64,000 nucleotides of DNA from positions 62,001 through 126,000 of the IMG/VR virus record IMGVR_UViG_3300023108_001314. The stretch is one strand, 5' to 3'. Numbering within the stretch: position 1 is the stretch's first letter; each line of letters begins with the position of its first letter. Both the position numbers and the translations under genes were made by a program. Under the pieces are notes generated by a model, which was not told the DNA's origin, ran no database searches, and worked only from the letters and a program-made list of their open reading frames with translations. The DNA comes from a virus. This document shows, one piece after another, positions 1 to 8,186 of the stretch.

Positions 1-1378
1 ATTATTGTTAGATGCAACAAATCAAACGTTTGCTGGTTTAGGATTAACAATTACCGGAAATTCATTCTTCAACGGTAATATAGAAGCTGATCAAATTTTT
101 GGTCCGTTAGATGGTGACGTTACAGGTAGTATTTTCTCAGACAGTAGTTTTGTAATGGTAGATTCTGTTGCAGGAAAATTAAGAGCAGATACAGAATACA
201 CAGGCAGTGGTGTTATTACATCACCAGATCAAAACATAGATATTACTGCACCAAGTGGCTCTGTTAACGTCAACGGTGTAAACTTTTTAAACAACAAAGA
301 TGTTGTCCCTGTTGTTAGCGGAACAGGTAAAATTGGTAGAGTAGGAACAAAGTTTGAAGAAGTTAACGCAACAACTGGTAACTTTGATAGAGTAACGGGT
401 GATGCAAGCGGATTGTTTAATTTTCCTCCTACTATTGGTATTGTTGACGGACAAACATATACCATTGATGTACAAGGTAATCTAATCGGCGAAGATTCTA
501 CAATACTTGTTGATGGTGTAAGTAATCAACTTAATGGTAACGTGCAAGGTAATGTTATTGCAGATGATTCAGCAGTAATAGTAAATGCAGCGGATAAAAC
601 TTTTACAGGAAATTTATTTATAGGTGCTTTTGAATGTTCACCGACAGGAGTTTTCCAAGGTGATTTATTTGGTAATACATTCGGTGACTTATACGACGAA
701 GCATCTGTTAGTTTAACATCAGTAGAACTATCAGAAATGCACTTTACTAGATGGTTGCCAAATGATTTAACAGTTTTATTTGAAAACAGATCGCAAACAA
801 CAGGTGATCAAGTTATTCAATTTAATTCTTTTGAAGGAAGAATGCAATTAGATCTCAAAAAGAATAAAGCAGATGCAGCACTAGATGACGGAGTTTATGA
901 TATCAGAGGCGAAATAAAATTTGGCGCAATATCAGATATTGACGGGGATATCAATAGTTCCAAAATTACAGCTGGACACGATGCATTATTCATAGGTGTT
1001 GCTAAAAACAACGATTTGACAATTGACGAAAAGTTTGTTATGTTTACAACAAACGATTCAGATCAAATCAAAGTAGGTATTGGTAAAGCAACTGTTAGTG
1101 CAGAATTAGATGTTAATGGTTCAGGTATTTTTGAGGGTGATGTTACAGCGTCGGCGTTTAAAGGTAGTTTAGTTGCTGACGATTCTACAATTATAGTAGA
1201 TGCTGTAGAAAATACTATCACATCAGGTGGCTACATACAGTTTGGTCAATACACAACAGCAAATAGAAATGCATTAACTGCTGTCAACGGCATGGTTATT
1301 TACAACGAATCAGTAGACAGATTCCAAGGTTATCAAAACGGTGCTTGGATTAATTTAGACGATGGTACGGCTGCATAA
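1..1378 (+). CDS. Phage fibre-like structural protein, 5' partial
   Basis: The reading frame is already open at base 2, so the gene begins before the window; the first possible start inside it is only a TTG. It encodes 458 visible residues. Degenerate motifs of the form D-D-S-(T/A)-hydrophobic-V-(D/N)-(A/G)-V recur at least five times, spaced by Gly/Asn/Asp-rich beta-type sequence, as in marine T4-like virion fibre proteins. The C-terminal part (GGYIQFGQYTTANRNAL, then a Y-N-x-x-x-x-R-F-Q-G-Y-Q-N-G-x-W stretch) is a common fibre tip or chaperone-like ending. It probably forms a trimeric fibre or baseplate-associated structural protein. The next gene starts immediately after its stop. Exact virion location cannot be told. 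Confidence 0.75.
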   Translation, partial: LLLDATNQTFAGLGLTITGNSFFNGNIEADQIFGPLDGDVTGSIFSDSSFVMVDSVAGKLRADTEYTGSGVITSPDQNIDITAPSGSVNVNGVNFLNNKDVVPVVSGTGKIGRVGTKFEEVNATTGNFDRVTGDASGLFNFPPTIGIVDGQTYTIDVQGNLIGEDSTILVDGVSNQLNGNVQGNVIADDSAVIVNAADKTFTGNLFIGAFECSPTGVFQGDLFGNTFGDLYDEASVSLTSVELSEMHFTRWLPNDLTVLFENRSQTTGDQVIQFNSFEGRMQLDLKKNKADAALDDGVYDIRGEIKFGAISDIDGDINSSKITAGHDALFIGVAKNNDLTIDEKFVMFTTNDSDQIKVGIGKATVSAELDVNGSGIFEGDVTASAFKGSLVADDSTIIVDAVENTITSGGYIQFGQYTTANRNALTAVNGMVIYNESVDRFQGYQNGAWINLDDGTAA

Positions 1379-2038
1379 TTGTTACCAATTGTAATATCTC
1401 ACGGAAGTGGGGGCATTGGTAATTGTGAGTTAAAACTTAAAAAAGAATTTGAAGAATTAGGGCATGAAGTAATCTTAAATGATTACTTTAGCCCGCACGG
1501 TATAGATTGCTTGTACTGGACATTAGAAGATGAACATGATGTTACACTACAAGAAATGATCTATGATATTCCTTTTCCGGACGAATGCATACACATTGGA
1601 TTAAGTTTAGGTGGATATTTAGGGTTAGTTCATTCAGAAAAGTTTGTTAGTAATCATATATTTTATCCAGGTATGCTAGGTTTTACAAAAGAAACTTTAT
1701 CAAAAGATTATTCAAACACTACAGTCTACAGTGCAGAACTAGACAATTGGTGTGATAACATAACTGAATTTTGCGATCAAGCAAAAAACATCAGCCATAT
1801 TAGGCTTGCAAATTGCTATCACGGCTTTATGAACAAAAATAATTCATTTGAAGTTATCAAGCCAATAATTCCATTAGAAGAAGATACTAGACAAAATACA
1901 TTTAACATGTCAAAAACTATACAAAAATATCCGTACAAAGAAGAAAAAATTAGGTTGCAATATTCTGAAAATGCGTATATAATGTGTATGAATATGATAA
2001 AGCATGATATAAATGAAAACACTAATAATAGCACATGA
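1379..2038 (+). CDS. Alpha/beta-hydrolase-like protein
   Basis: A 219-residue protein that begins with TTG directly abutting the stop of the fibre gene; this start keeps the N-terminal strand followed by HGSGG (residues 8-12), an oxyanion-hole-type motif. GLSLG around residues 74-78 is a nucleophile elbow with Ser76, and a late His (about residue 148, YHGF) could complete the triad, with Asp122 as a possible acid. The pattern is closest to dienelactone-hydrolase-type folds. About 70 residues follow the putative catalytic His and are of unknown function. It overlaps the ATP-grasp gene by 26 bases, so the two are probably co-translated. Substrate unknown; an ester or thioester hydrolase or acyltransferase acting with the downstream ligase is inference. 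Confidence 0.55.
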   Translation: MLPIVISHGSGGIGNCELKLKKEFEELGHEVILNDYFSPHGIDCLYWTLEDEHDVTLQEMIYDIPFPDECIHIGLSLGGYLGLVHSEKFVSNHIFYPGMLGFTKETLSKDYSNTTVYSAELDNWCDNITEFCDQAKNISHIRLANCYHGFMNKNNSFEVIKPIIPLEEDTRQNTFNMSKTIQKYPYKEEKIRLQYSENAYIMCMNMIKHDINENTNNST

Positions 2039-3332
2039 ACGAAGTTTAAACAAATGCGAAGGCCTTGTTACAGCATTAAGAAAAAATTGTAGTATTGTAA
2101 CTGATTTTGAACCTGCACCAGATCATGAACATTTTATAGATCTACCACAAGAAGTGTTTATTTGTAAAGGGTTTGACATTCTTGAAATTACAAAACGTTT
2201 CAGTTGTGTAGACAGAATTTATACTATTAGCGAAAACTTACTTCCTATTCAAGCACAACTAGAATCATTTTACGGCATTAAAAATATAAGTGCATTTGCA
2301 GCAGAAATATTGAGCAACAAACAGAAGTTTGATGACTTTTGTAGACAAGTTGGTATGGATGTACTAGTACCAAAAAGTATTACTCCTACATTTTACAACC
2401 AACTAAAAGCATTTAAAAACAAAGAAATGTTTAGTAAACCAGACATTGGTACAGGAAGTAACGTCTTTTATCCAGGTGACGATGCAAGCAATCCTGTAAT
2501 AGAATATAGAAGATGGAATAACATGCATCATTTCTTAGATCATATTAAATCTAAGAATATACACAATGAATTTTTTGATCTTAACAGACAAGGTATACAT
2601 ACACAACGTTTTAATTTTAAACCGTGTAAAATTATGTTTCAAGAATATATTTGGAGCGAAGAACCTAGTATTAGTCCTTACGGATATGTAAAAGATGGAA
2701 AAGTAAACATTGCATTCTATGTAAAAAATAGTAAGATAAAATATGGCGACGAATTAGATCATAATAGCAATCCAATAGAAAGTCATAGTAAAAGTAAAAA
2801 AAGTGATATTGTTAGAGAACGTGCAGTATGGATTGTAACCGCAGATGAAGTTCCTACAGATTTTCCAGGATTATGTCAATTCTTCTTGCAAACTATTGTA
2901 GATAAACTTGCAATCAAAGATATGTTTTTTGCAGGTCCTGACTTTCATTTTAACAATGGTAGAAAGGTTGCTATTGACTTTAATCCAAGACCAGGACAAT
3001 TTGTTAACATTTTAGACAGAATGAACGATGGCAAAATTATTAGTAATATGTTGCAAGGAAAAGAAATAAATTTACAAAAAAGACTATTATGGGGATGTGC
3101 TGTATTACAACCTGGAAAAATTAAAGAAGTAAAAAATTTAGAAAATATTACACCATATCTAAATAAACAAAACACTGAAATAAAGACAGGCATACGCATT
3201 CCTGCATTTCAAAATTTACAAGATAAAAATTTTAATGTAAATTTAGATATTACAGGAACAAATGAAAAAGAATTATTTGATAATTATAATTCAGTAAACA
3301 ATAAACTACGAGCAAATATATTGGTCAAGTAA
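2013..3332 (+). CDS. ATP-grasp domain ligase-like protein
   Basis: A 439-residue protein with features of the ATP-grasp fold: a pre-ATP-grasp region, a nucleotide-binding Lys in MFSKPDIGTGSN (Lys142 with a Gly-rich loop), FQEYI around residues 209-213 (adenine/ribose contacts), and a metal-binding DFNPRPG motif (Asp322, Asn324, Arg326). Family members join a carboxylate to an amine or thiol through an acyl-phosphate. The spacing of motifs is normal for a single-domain enzyme with a C-terminal extension. The start lies inside the preceding hydrolase gene. The last 27 bases overlap tail-to-tail with the converging oxygenase gene at 3306. The substrate cannot be read from sequence. Confidence 0.75.
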   Translation: MKTLIIAHERSLNKCEGLVTALRKNCSIVTDFEPAPDHEHFIDLPQEVFICKGFDILEITKRFSCVDRIYTISENLLPIQAQLESFYGIKNISAFAAEILSNKQKFDDFCRQVGMDVLVPKSITPTFYNQLKAFKNKEMFSKPDIGTGSNVFYPGDDASNPVIEYRRWNNMHHFLDHIKSKNIHNEFFDLNRQGIHTQRFNFKPCKIMFQEYIWSEEPSISPYGYVKDGKVNIAFYVKNSKIKYGDELDHNSNPIESHSKSKKSDIVRERAVWIVTADEVPTDFPGLCQFFLQTIVDKLAIKDMFFAGPDFHFNNGRKVAIDFNPRPGQFVNILDRMNDGKIISNMLQGKEINLQKRLLWGCAVLQPGKIKEVKNLENITPYLNKQNTEIKTGIRIPAFQNLQDKNFNVNLDITGTNEKELFDNYNSVNNKLRANILVK

Positions 3333-3947
3333 AGCTTTATAACATCCTGTATCAAATTTTAAACAAACAACAAGCATAATACAATCATCAACTGTGCTAA
3401 AAACAGTGTGTCTTTTATTAGCATTGAAGTAGAATAAATTACTATCATCATACTGTGGTATTGTATCTTCATAAACAAATTTTAAAAAATGTTTATTACA
3501 GTTATGAACAAAACCAATCAATCTTATTTCATCGTAATCATATGTTGTTTTATTAATATCATAGTGTTCAGGAAAAAAGCCACCTTCATCTAATTTTAAA
3601 AAATGACAGCGTCCTAGCCATGGTTTAAAAGGTTCTAAAATGCTTTGCAATGTAGGACTAGCCTCATATACAGGTGTAGGCTTGTCTATGTCATGATTGG
3701 TAATATTAGTATTATATTTTTTATTGTATTCTGAAAGACTGTCTAAGTCAGGAATGCCGCTCAAACCACCATCTAAACTAGTAACACTTAATCCCCATCT
3801 ATTGTTAGGTTTTCTAGTATTGTATGGTTTCCAATCATCTTTGAATGGTTCAATTTCTTTCATAAGATTATCATGATGAAAAACATCTAATTCTAACCAA
3901 TCTCCCATCATGGCTAATCTTTGCATTGCAATCAATTGTTCGTTCAT
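3306..3947 (-). CDS. Putative 2OG-Fe(II) oxygenase
   Basis: A 213-residue protein with a double-stranded-beta-helix signature: FFPEHYD gives the H-x-D pair His128/Asp130, and NANKRH gives a distal His180, the facial triad that binds Fe(II). The surroundings (R-C-H-F-L-K-L-D-E-G-G) resemble aspartyl/asparaginyl beta-hydroxylase-like proteins. I chose the ATG at 3947, which overlaps the stop of the upstream GNAT gene as ATGA; a TTG four codons upstream is less likely. A GGAAG stretch precedes the ATG. It is the last gene of the long minus-strand run and converges on the ATP-grasp gene. Substrate unknown; the conserved 2OG-anchoring basic residue is not obvious. Confidence 0.6.
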   Translation of the reverse strand: MNEQLIAMQRLAMMGDWLELDVFHHDNLMKEIEPFKDDWKPYNTRKPNNRWGLSVTSLDGGLSGIPDLDSLSEYNKKYNTNITNHDIDKPTPVYEASPTLQSILEPFKPWLGRCHFLKLDEGGFFPEHYDINKTTYDYDEIRLIGFVHNCNKHFLKFVYEDTIPQYDDSNLFYFNANKRHTVFSTVDDCIMLVVCLKFDTGCYKALLDQYICS

Positions 3948-4465
3948 ATCACTTCCCAAATATTTTGCTTCGTATAGAAGACTTCTGCATCTTTTTCAAC
4001 AAGTCTACACAATCCTTGCGGAATGAAAACTTTTTCAACAACCCTGTTGGTCCTAAAACTGTTTGGACTTTTGTCAACTTCACTATTTGTTGTAAAAACT
4101 ATTCTTTTAGCACCTTTGCTTTTAGCATACTCAATTTGATAAGGAAGTATATGACCCCAATTAAAATCATTATGCATCTTTTTTATACTTCCTGGTGCTT
4201 TTCCTCTGTATTCTTTAAGTGTTGCAGTGCGCAAACAAACTCTGTAACTATCTGGTATATAATCGTCAAAAGCGTGGCAGCCGCTTATGCTAACAATTTT
4301 ATTGTCAACCCAAGTACACCACCACGCTTCATCTTTCCATTTACCAAACTTCATAGACACCTTTGAAACATTGTTTTCTAATCCTTGTTCAGCACACGAC
4401 TGCATAAAGTCATATATCTGACTAGGTAGATTATCTACATAAAGGCGTCTAATTTCGAAGTTCAT
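3944..4465 (-). CDS. GNAT-like acetyltransferase
   Basis: A 173-residue protein whose centre resembles the GNAT core: a strand with VCLRTATLKEYRGKAPGSIK, where the R-x-x-x-P-G part corresponds to the acetyl-CoA pyrophosphate loop, followed by a helix and a strand (YAKSKGAKRIVFTTN) typical of motif A/B. GNAT enzymes transfer an acyl group from CoA to an amine. The start overlaps the tctC-like stop as ATGA, indicating translational coupling. Proteins of this type occur in marine T4-like phages. The acceptor is unknown, and the P-loop is not canonical (R/Q-x-x-G-x-G/A), so the family call is moderate. Confidence 0.5.
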   Translation of the reverse strand: MNFEIRRLYVDNLPSQIYDFMQSCAEQGLENNVSKVSMKFGKWKDEAWWCTWVDNKIVSISGCHAFDDYIPDSYRVCLRTATLKEYRGKAPGSIKKMHNDFNWGHILPYQIEYAKSKGAKRIVFTTNSEVDKSPNSFRTNRVVEKVFIPQGLCRLVEKDAEVFYTKQNIWEVI

Positions 4466-5229
4466 TGTGAGAAGTTTTCTACCGCTTCTTCAAACATAGC
4501 AACATTTGTTGGTGTTCCGCCAATATAAGTTTTTGTGCCTGAAAACTTATCTTGCCATTCTGGTGTCATAGACAAATTACCAACAATTGCACGAAGTTCT
4601 GTTGTAGTGTTGTTGTCTAGCCAAACTGTGTTGATTGCATCAACAAAACGGAAACCTAGATCGCCTGTTTCACTAAATGCAAAACATGTTGTGTTTGCAT
4701 CTTCTTCGATAGCAGTTTGTCTAGTTGTAATAGTAAACACTGTATCTGCATCACCTGCAAGATAACCTTTTGTTGTACTACCACTACCACCAAATGGTAC
4801 AACTGTAAATGTTGCTCCTGTTGCTTGTTCTAAGTTTCCTAAGAATTTCGCTACTGGTGCGCTACCCCATGTTGCAATCTTTACTTCCTGTCCGTTAAGA
4901 TCTTCTAGTGTTGTAAATTCTCTACTACACATCATAGTTTCATATGTCATTAGAGCAACAAGTGTGTCTTCACTTACTTCTACTGATGGCATTTTAGGAT
5001 CTCCAGGCCATTCACTACTCCAAATAGTAAGTGCATTGCCTTTTGCTAAATAGGTTGATGCTGTTACAGGATTATTTGCCTGTACAAATTGATGATCAAT
5101 TTTGTTTCCAATTTCAGTCAATACTTGTCTAAAAGCACCCTCTTCTGAACCTGGATTTACAATTAAAATTTCTGCGTTTGCAGATGTTGCAATAAACATT
5201 GCTGTTAGTGCTGTGATAAATTTTTTCAT
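4462..5229 (-). CDS. tctC: TctC-like periplasmic solute-binding protein
   Basis: A 255-residue protein with a clear signal peptide: MKKF, a hydrophobic stretch, and a SANA cleavage site at about residues 17-20. The mature part has the layout of the Bug/TctC solute-binding family, including a strand-loop near the start (VNPGSEEGAFRQ), a central TLEDLNGQEVKIATWGSAP, and VPFGGSGSTTKGYLAGDAD, which corresponds to the family's V-P-Y-K-G-x-x-x-x-x-x-L-x-G-x-x-D segment. It would bind a carboxylate in the periplasm for a tripartite tricarboxylate transporter. It is somewhat shorter than bacterial members (about 300). A strong ribosome site, TTAGGAG, overlaps the stop of tctA and is 7 bases from this ATG. 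Phage-borne copies are auxiliary metabolic genes by inference. Confidence 0.8.
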   Translation of the reverse strand: MKKFITALTAMFIATSANAEILIVNPGSEEGAFRQVLTEIGNKIDHQFVQANNPVTASTYLAKGNALTIWSSEWPGDPKMPSVEVSEDTLVALMTYETMMCSREFTTLEDLNGQEVKIATWGSAPVAKFLGNLEQATGATFTVVPFGGSGSTTKGYLAGDADTVFTITTRQTAIEEDANTTCFAFSETGDLGFRFVDAINTVWLDNNTTTELRAIVGNLSMTPEWQDKFSGTKTYIGGTPTNVAMFEEAVENFSQ

Positions 5230-5237
5230 TTTTTCTC

Positions 5238-6527
5238 CTAAGATAATATTATAACAGTCCTTACAAAACTTTCATAGAACAAGTCACTAAGGAAATATCC
5301 ATAAATGACTGGGCTCGTATCGTAATTTCGTAGAAAATATCCTAGTACCATTGCAATCAGTATACATGCTACCATCCATTCGTGTATAGGAAAGATAACG
5401 ACACTTATTACACTTATAGTAGTTAGGATCAACGTATTTGCATATACTCTATATTGTTTATAAAGATACACTATTTGACCTAACAGGTTAAAACCATACC
5501 AACTTAAAAGTAAACATATTAATGTCACTACCGGTATAAAGTAAAGTATAGAAGACAGTTTGTCTACTGTGTTTTCTATATTAAATTGATAACCACTTTC
5601 TAACATCAAGTAGTACACAATTACTTCACTACCCGTAATAGGTATAGCAAGGATTAGCAAAGGCAACAAACTGGATAATGCTCCACTATTGTTAGCAGCC
5701 TCTGCGGCAGCAATGCTTTTAAGTACAGGCTTTTTAAAAAAGCGTTTTACAATGCCTGCACTAGCATAACTACCAAGAATATTCGTTATGCCAGGAATAA
5801 GACCGCACCAAAATCCAATAAAGCTACCTAACAGGCTTGGACCAAATGTGCCTTTTCCTATTGCATACTTACTTATCTTGCTAGGTTGGGAAATAGAAAT
5901 GTTATGAATTTTTAGTATCTCAGGAAACAGATACAATCCAATCATTACACTTGCAAAAGGTATTCCTAAACTAAGATAAAAATTGTTAAAAACAAGAAAC
6001 TGATCAAATGTAATCGGATCAATTCCTTGATGTGATATTAATCCTCCAAAACAAAACAGTAATAATGTCAAAAGTTTATTCTGTTTTGTAAAAAATGTAA
6101 TCATACATATTGCAACTAGTATTACAATTGTTTGTATAATACTGTTATAAAATTTGAATACATGCATAATACTAGGCAAGGCAACTAAAAACAAACACAT
6201 TGCAAATGCTACACCAACGGTGCTACTAATTGCGTTACTTGTTACAGCAAGGCCGCCTGCGCCTTTTTGAAACATTTTATGTCCGTATCTTGCTGTGCTA
6301 ATTGCAGTAGCATCTCCGGGTATACCGTATAAGATTGCTGTAACACTATTAGTATAGTTAGTGGTAATGAGTATAGCAACATAACACGCCATAATATTAA
6401 CCGCACTAGTTGACGCTAAAAACGGGTATAAGACACCAATAGCAACAAATGGACCAGCACCTGGCACTAACCCGGCTAAAAGACCAGTTAGTAAACCGAT
6501 ACCACTCCAAATTCCTAATTCAATCAT
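5238..6527 (-). CDS. tctA: TctA-family large membrane subunit of tripartite tricarboxylate transporter
   Basis: A 429-residue polytopic membrane protein. The N-terminal GLLTGLLAGLVPGAGPF and the following YGIPGDATAISTARYGHKM correspond to the two signature loops of TctA (G-x-x-x-G-x-x-P-G-x-G and the I-P-G-x-x-x-x-x-A-T segment); a second copy of the first motif, FIGFWCGLIPGITNILG, lies in the middle, as expected for the inverted-repeat architecture. Many hydrophobic segments follow. TctA is the transport channel that works with TctC; bacterial members run to about 500 residues, so this one is short. No TctB-like four-helix subunit is encoded nearby. The start overlaps the upstream radical SAM stop by 8 bases. 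It acts in the host inner membrane. Confidence 0.85.
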   Translation of the reverse strand: MIELGIWSGIGLLTGLLAGLVPGAGPFVAIGVLYPFLASTSAVNIMACYVAILITTNYTNSVTAILYGIPGDATAISTARYGHKMFQKGAGGLAVTSNAISSTVGVAFAMCLFLVALPSIMHVFKFYNSIIQTIVILVAICMITFFTKQNKLLTLLLFCFGGLISHQGIDPITFDQFLVFNNFYLSLGIPFASVMIGLYLFPEILKIHNISISQPSKISKYAIGKGTFGPSLLGSFIGFWCGLIPGITNILGSYASAGIVKRFFKKPVLKSIAAAEAANNSGALSSLLPLLILAIPITGSEVIVYYLMLESGYQFNIENTVDKLSSILYFIPVVTLICLLLSWYGFNLLGQIVYLYKQYRVYANTLILTTISVISVVIFPIHEWMVACILIAMVLGYFLRNYDTSPVIYGYFLSDLFYESFVRTVIILS

Positions 6528-7455
6528 TTACTATTATTTTTCTATCAACAACGTTGTTAGGTGTAATCATTTCTTTATCGTTATCACTAATTTTACAACA
6601 CATTTTTCTGCATACTTTAGGACATTTACTCCAAATTAATAAGTTACTAAAGTTTAAAAATTTATCTTTAATACTATCTAAACCTTCTGATATGTGTCCT
6701 ACAGAACTTATGTCGTTATCTATCCAACAACAAGGATAATAGTTACCTTGCGAATTTATATAATGCATGTCTCCAGTATAACAGAAAGGTGCTAATTCGT
6801 CAAGTGTTTCTCTTTTTACATAATCAAACCATTCTGGATTATAATAGTCTTTAACTTGGCCATTATTGGACATGTCATCATGTATAGTCCAACTTTTTTT
6901 AATTTTAAATTCATTCATGCCTATTTTTTTACTTAAGGCTATTGCTTCTTCAACTTGATGATGATTGTGTTCAAAAACAATATACTTCCATATAATCTGA
7001 CATTTGCGTTTAGTAGTTGCTATAAGTTCAAAAAGTTCTTGTATTTTGTTCCAATTACTGTTAACTCTGTATATGCTATTAGTGTCTTGTAGGCCGTCTA
7101 TACTAAGTTCAACAATACTAGACTCGGGCCATGTTTCTAGCACTCTTTGCCAAAACTCTTTTGTTTGCATTCCATTTGTTGTAACTTGTAATTCATTTGC
7201 TGGGAAAAAATGTTCTGAAATTTTGTGGAAATCAGGATGATATATAGGATCTCCCAAATTACCTTGAAAAAATATGTAATCATATTTTTCAGGATTAGGC
7301 AAAAAGTTGAGAAGTAATTTAGTATCAATGTCTGACTTAGAACCAGGCCCGTGCATAGTTCTAATACATGCAGGACATGCTAGTGGACATCTGTTTGTTA
7401 GTTCAATGTGCCAGCCTGTATACTTAAACTCGCCCAAAGGCCCATCTACGTTCAT
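6520..7455 (-). CDS. Radical SAM protein with C-terminal SPASM-like cluster domain
   Basis: A 311-residue protein. CPLACPAC (Cys23, Cys27, Cys30) is the C-x3-C-x2-C site for the [4Fe-4S] cluster that reduces SAM, and FFQGNLGDP replaces the usual G-G-E-P strand. A second Cys group (FCYTG, GNYYPCCW, then KCPKVCRKMCC) forms a SPASM-like auxiliary-cluster domain at the C-terminus. Members of this kind modify peptides, sugars or other small molecules; the substrate here is unknown. The ATG at 7455 lies inside the PP-loop ATPase gene, overlapping by 32 bases; a TTG seven codons in is an alternative. It sits between the PP-loop gene and the tctA/tctC pair. Confidence 0.85.
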   Translation of the reverse strand: MNVDGPLGEFKYTGWHIELTNRCPLACPACIRTMHGPGSKSDIDTKLLLNFLPNPEKYDYIFFQGNLGDPIYHPDFHKISEHFFPANELQVTTNGMQTKEFWQRVLETWPESSIVELSIDGLQDTNSIYRVNSNWNKIQELFELIATTKRKCQIIWKYIVFEHNHHQVEEAIALSKKIGMNEFKIKKSWTIHDDMSNNGQVKDYYNPEWFDYVKRETLDELAPFCYTGDMHYINSQGNYYPCCWIDNDISSVGHISEGLDSIKDKFLNFSNLLIWSKCPKVCRKMCCKISDNDKEMITPNNVVDRKIIVND

Positions 7456-8167
7456 AGCACCACCAACATTCTGTTTCGCAATGATCTTCGAAATCGTTTA
7501 GCGCAGGACCATCTCTGTTTTCACAAGATCTTGTTATATCAAACAATTCCATAATATCGTAGTGATGATATAATTCTGCTACTTTCCTTTTATCATGATT
7601 AATAAAAGGTCTTACCATTGGAACTTTTTCGTCCTTGCCTCTCCAAGTAGACCAATAAACTTCGACATCAGGTTCGTCTCTTTCAACTGCTCTTGTATTC
7701 CAATCTGCATTTGAAATGTCTTCAGGATGCTCGTCAAAGTCTAATTCAATTGCTCTAGTGTATTTAGGATTGCAAGGCCAAAAATTCCTGCCTTTTTCAT
7801 CGGGAGGATTTGCTGTAATTCCTGCAAATGTAATATCAATATCTCTGTTTAAAATTAAATCCCTTACTAATTCTTCTTGTCGAGAATTATATTCTTCATA
7901 TCTGCATACAGCACAATGTGTATCTTTGATTTCAATATTAGGATATCTATTTCGCATCCATTCAATTACTCTTCTGGCAAATTTTATATTGTATGGTTTA
8001 ACATCTGCTGTAGCAGTAATTGGTTGAATATATTCAATATCTATATTCTCATCAGTTATTTTTTTACAAATCATATAAAGAATCATTGCACTGTCAGGTC
8101 CACCTGACAATTTCATACCAATTCTTTTGGTTCCGTGTAAATCTATTGTAACGCCTTTTTCAATCAT
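7424..8167 (-). CDS. PP-loop (N-type) ATP pyrophosphatase with C-terminal Cys cluster
   Basis: A 247-residue protein. SGGPDS at residues 21-26 is the PP-loop that binds ATP pyrophosphate, so the enzyme probably activates a substrate by adenylation. Cys85 and Cys88 lie in the middle, and a C-terminal group, Cys215, Cys230, Cys234 and Cys237 (CETECWWCYERRWAFG), resembles a structural zinc site such as the one in QueC. No other queuosine-pathway gene is in the window, so I do not call it queC. A good ribosome site, TAGGAGAAGG, precedes the ATG. The downstream SPASM radical SAM gene starts within its last codons. The substrate is unknown; amide, thio- or nitrile formation are all possible for this family. 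Confidence 0.75.
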   Translation of the reverse strand: MIEKGVTIDLHGTKRIGMKLSGGPDSAMILYMICKKITDENIDIEYIQPITATADVKPYNIKFARRVIEWMRNRYPNIEIKDTHCAVCRYEEYNSRQEELVRDLILNRDIDITFAGITANPPDEKGRNFWPCNPKYTRAIELDFDEHPEDISNADWNTRAVERDEPDVEVYWSTWRGKDEKVPMVRPFINHDKRKVAELYHHYDIMELFDITRSCENRDGPALNDFEDHCETECWWCYERRWAFGRV

Positions 8168-8186
8168 ACCTTCTCCTATACACTAA

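Noticed and set aside
3290-3345. Terminator between the converging plus and minus genes
   Set aside because: The two genes overlap here and I could not find a convincing stem-loop with a T run; the short AAAGCTTT palindrome is too small.
3926-4366. Plus-strand open frame of 146 codons opposite the GNAT-like gene
   Set aside because: Antisense to a coupled gene with fold motifs; rich in Phe, Cys and Asn as expected of a shadow.
7424-8167. Queuosine-type DNA hypermodification
   Set aside because: Only the PP-loop enzyme resembles QueC; the other pathway members and base-exchange enzymes are absent from the window.
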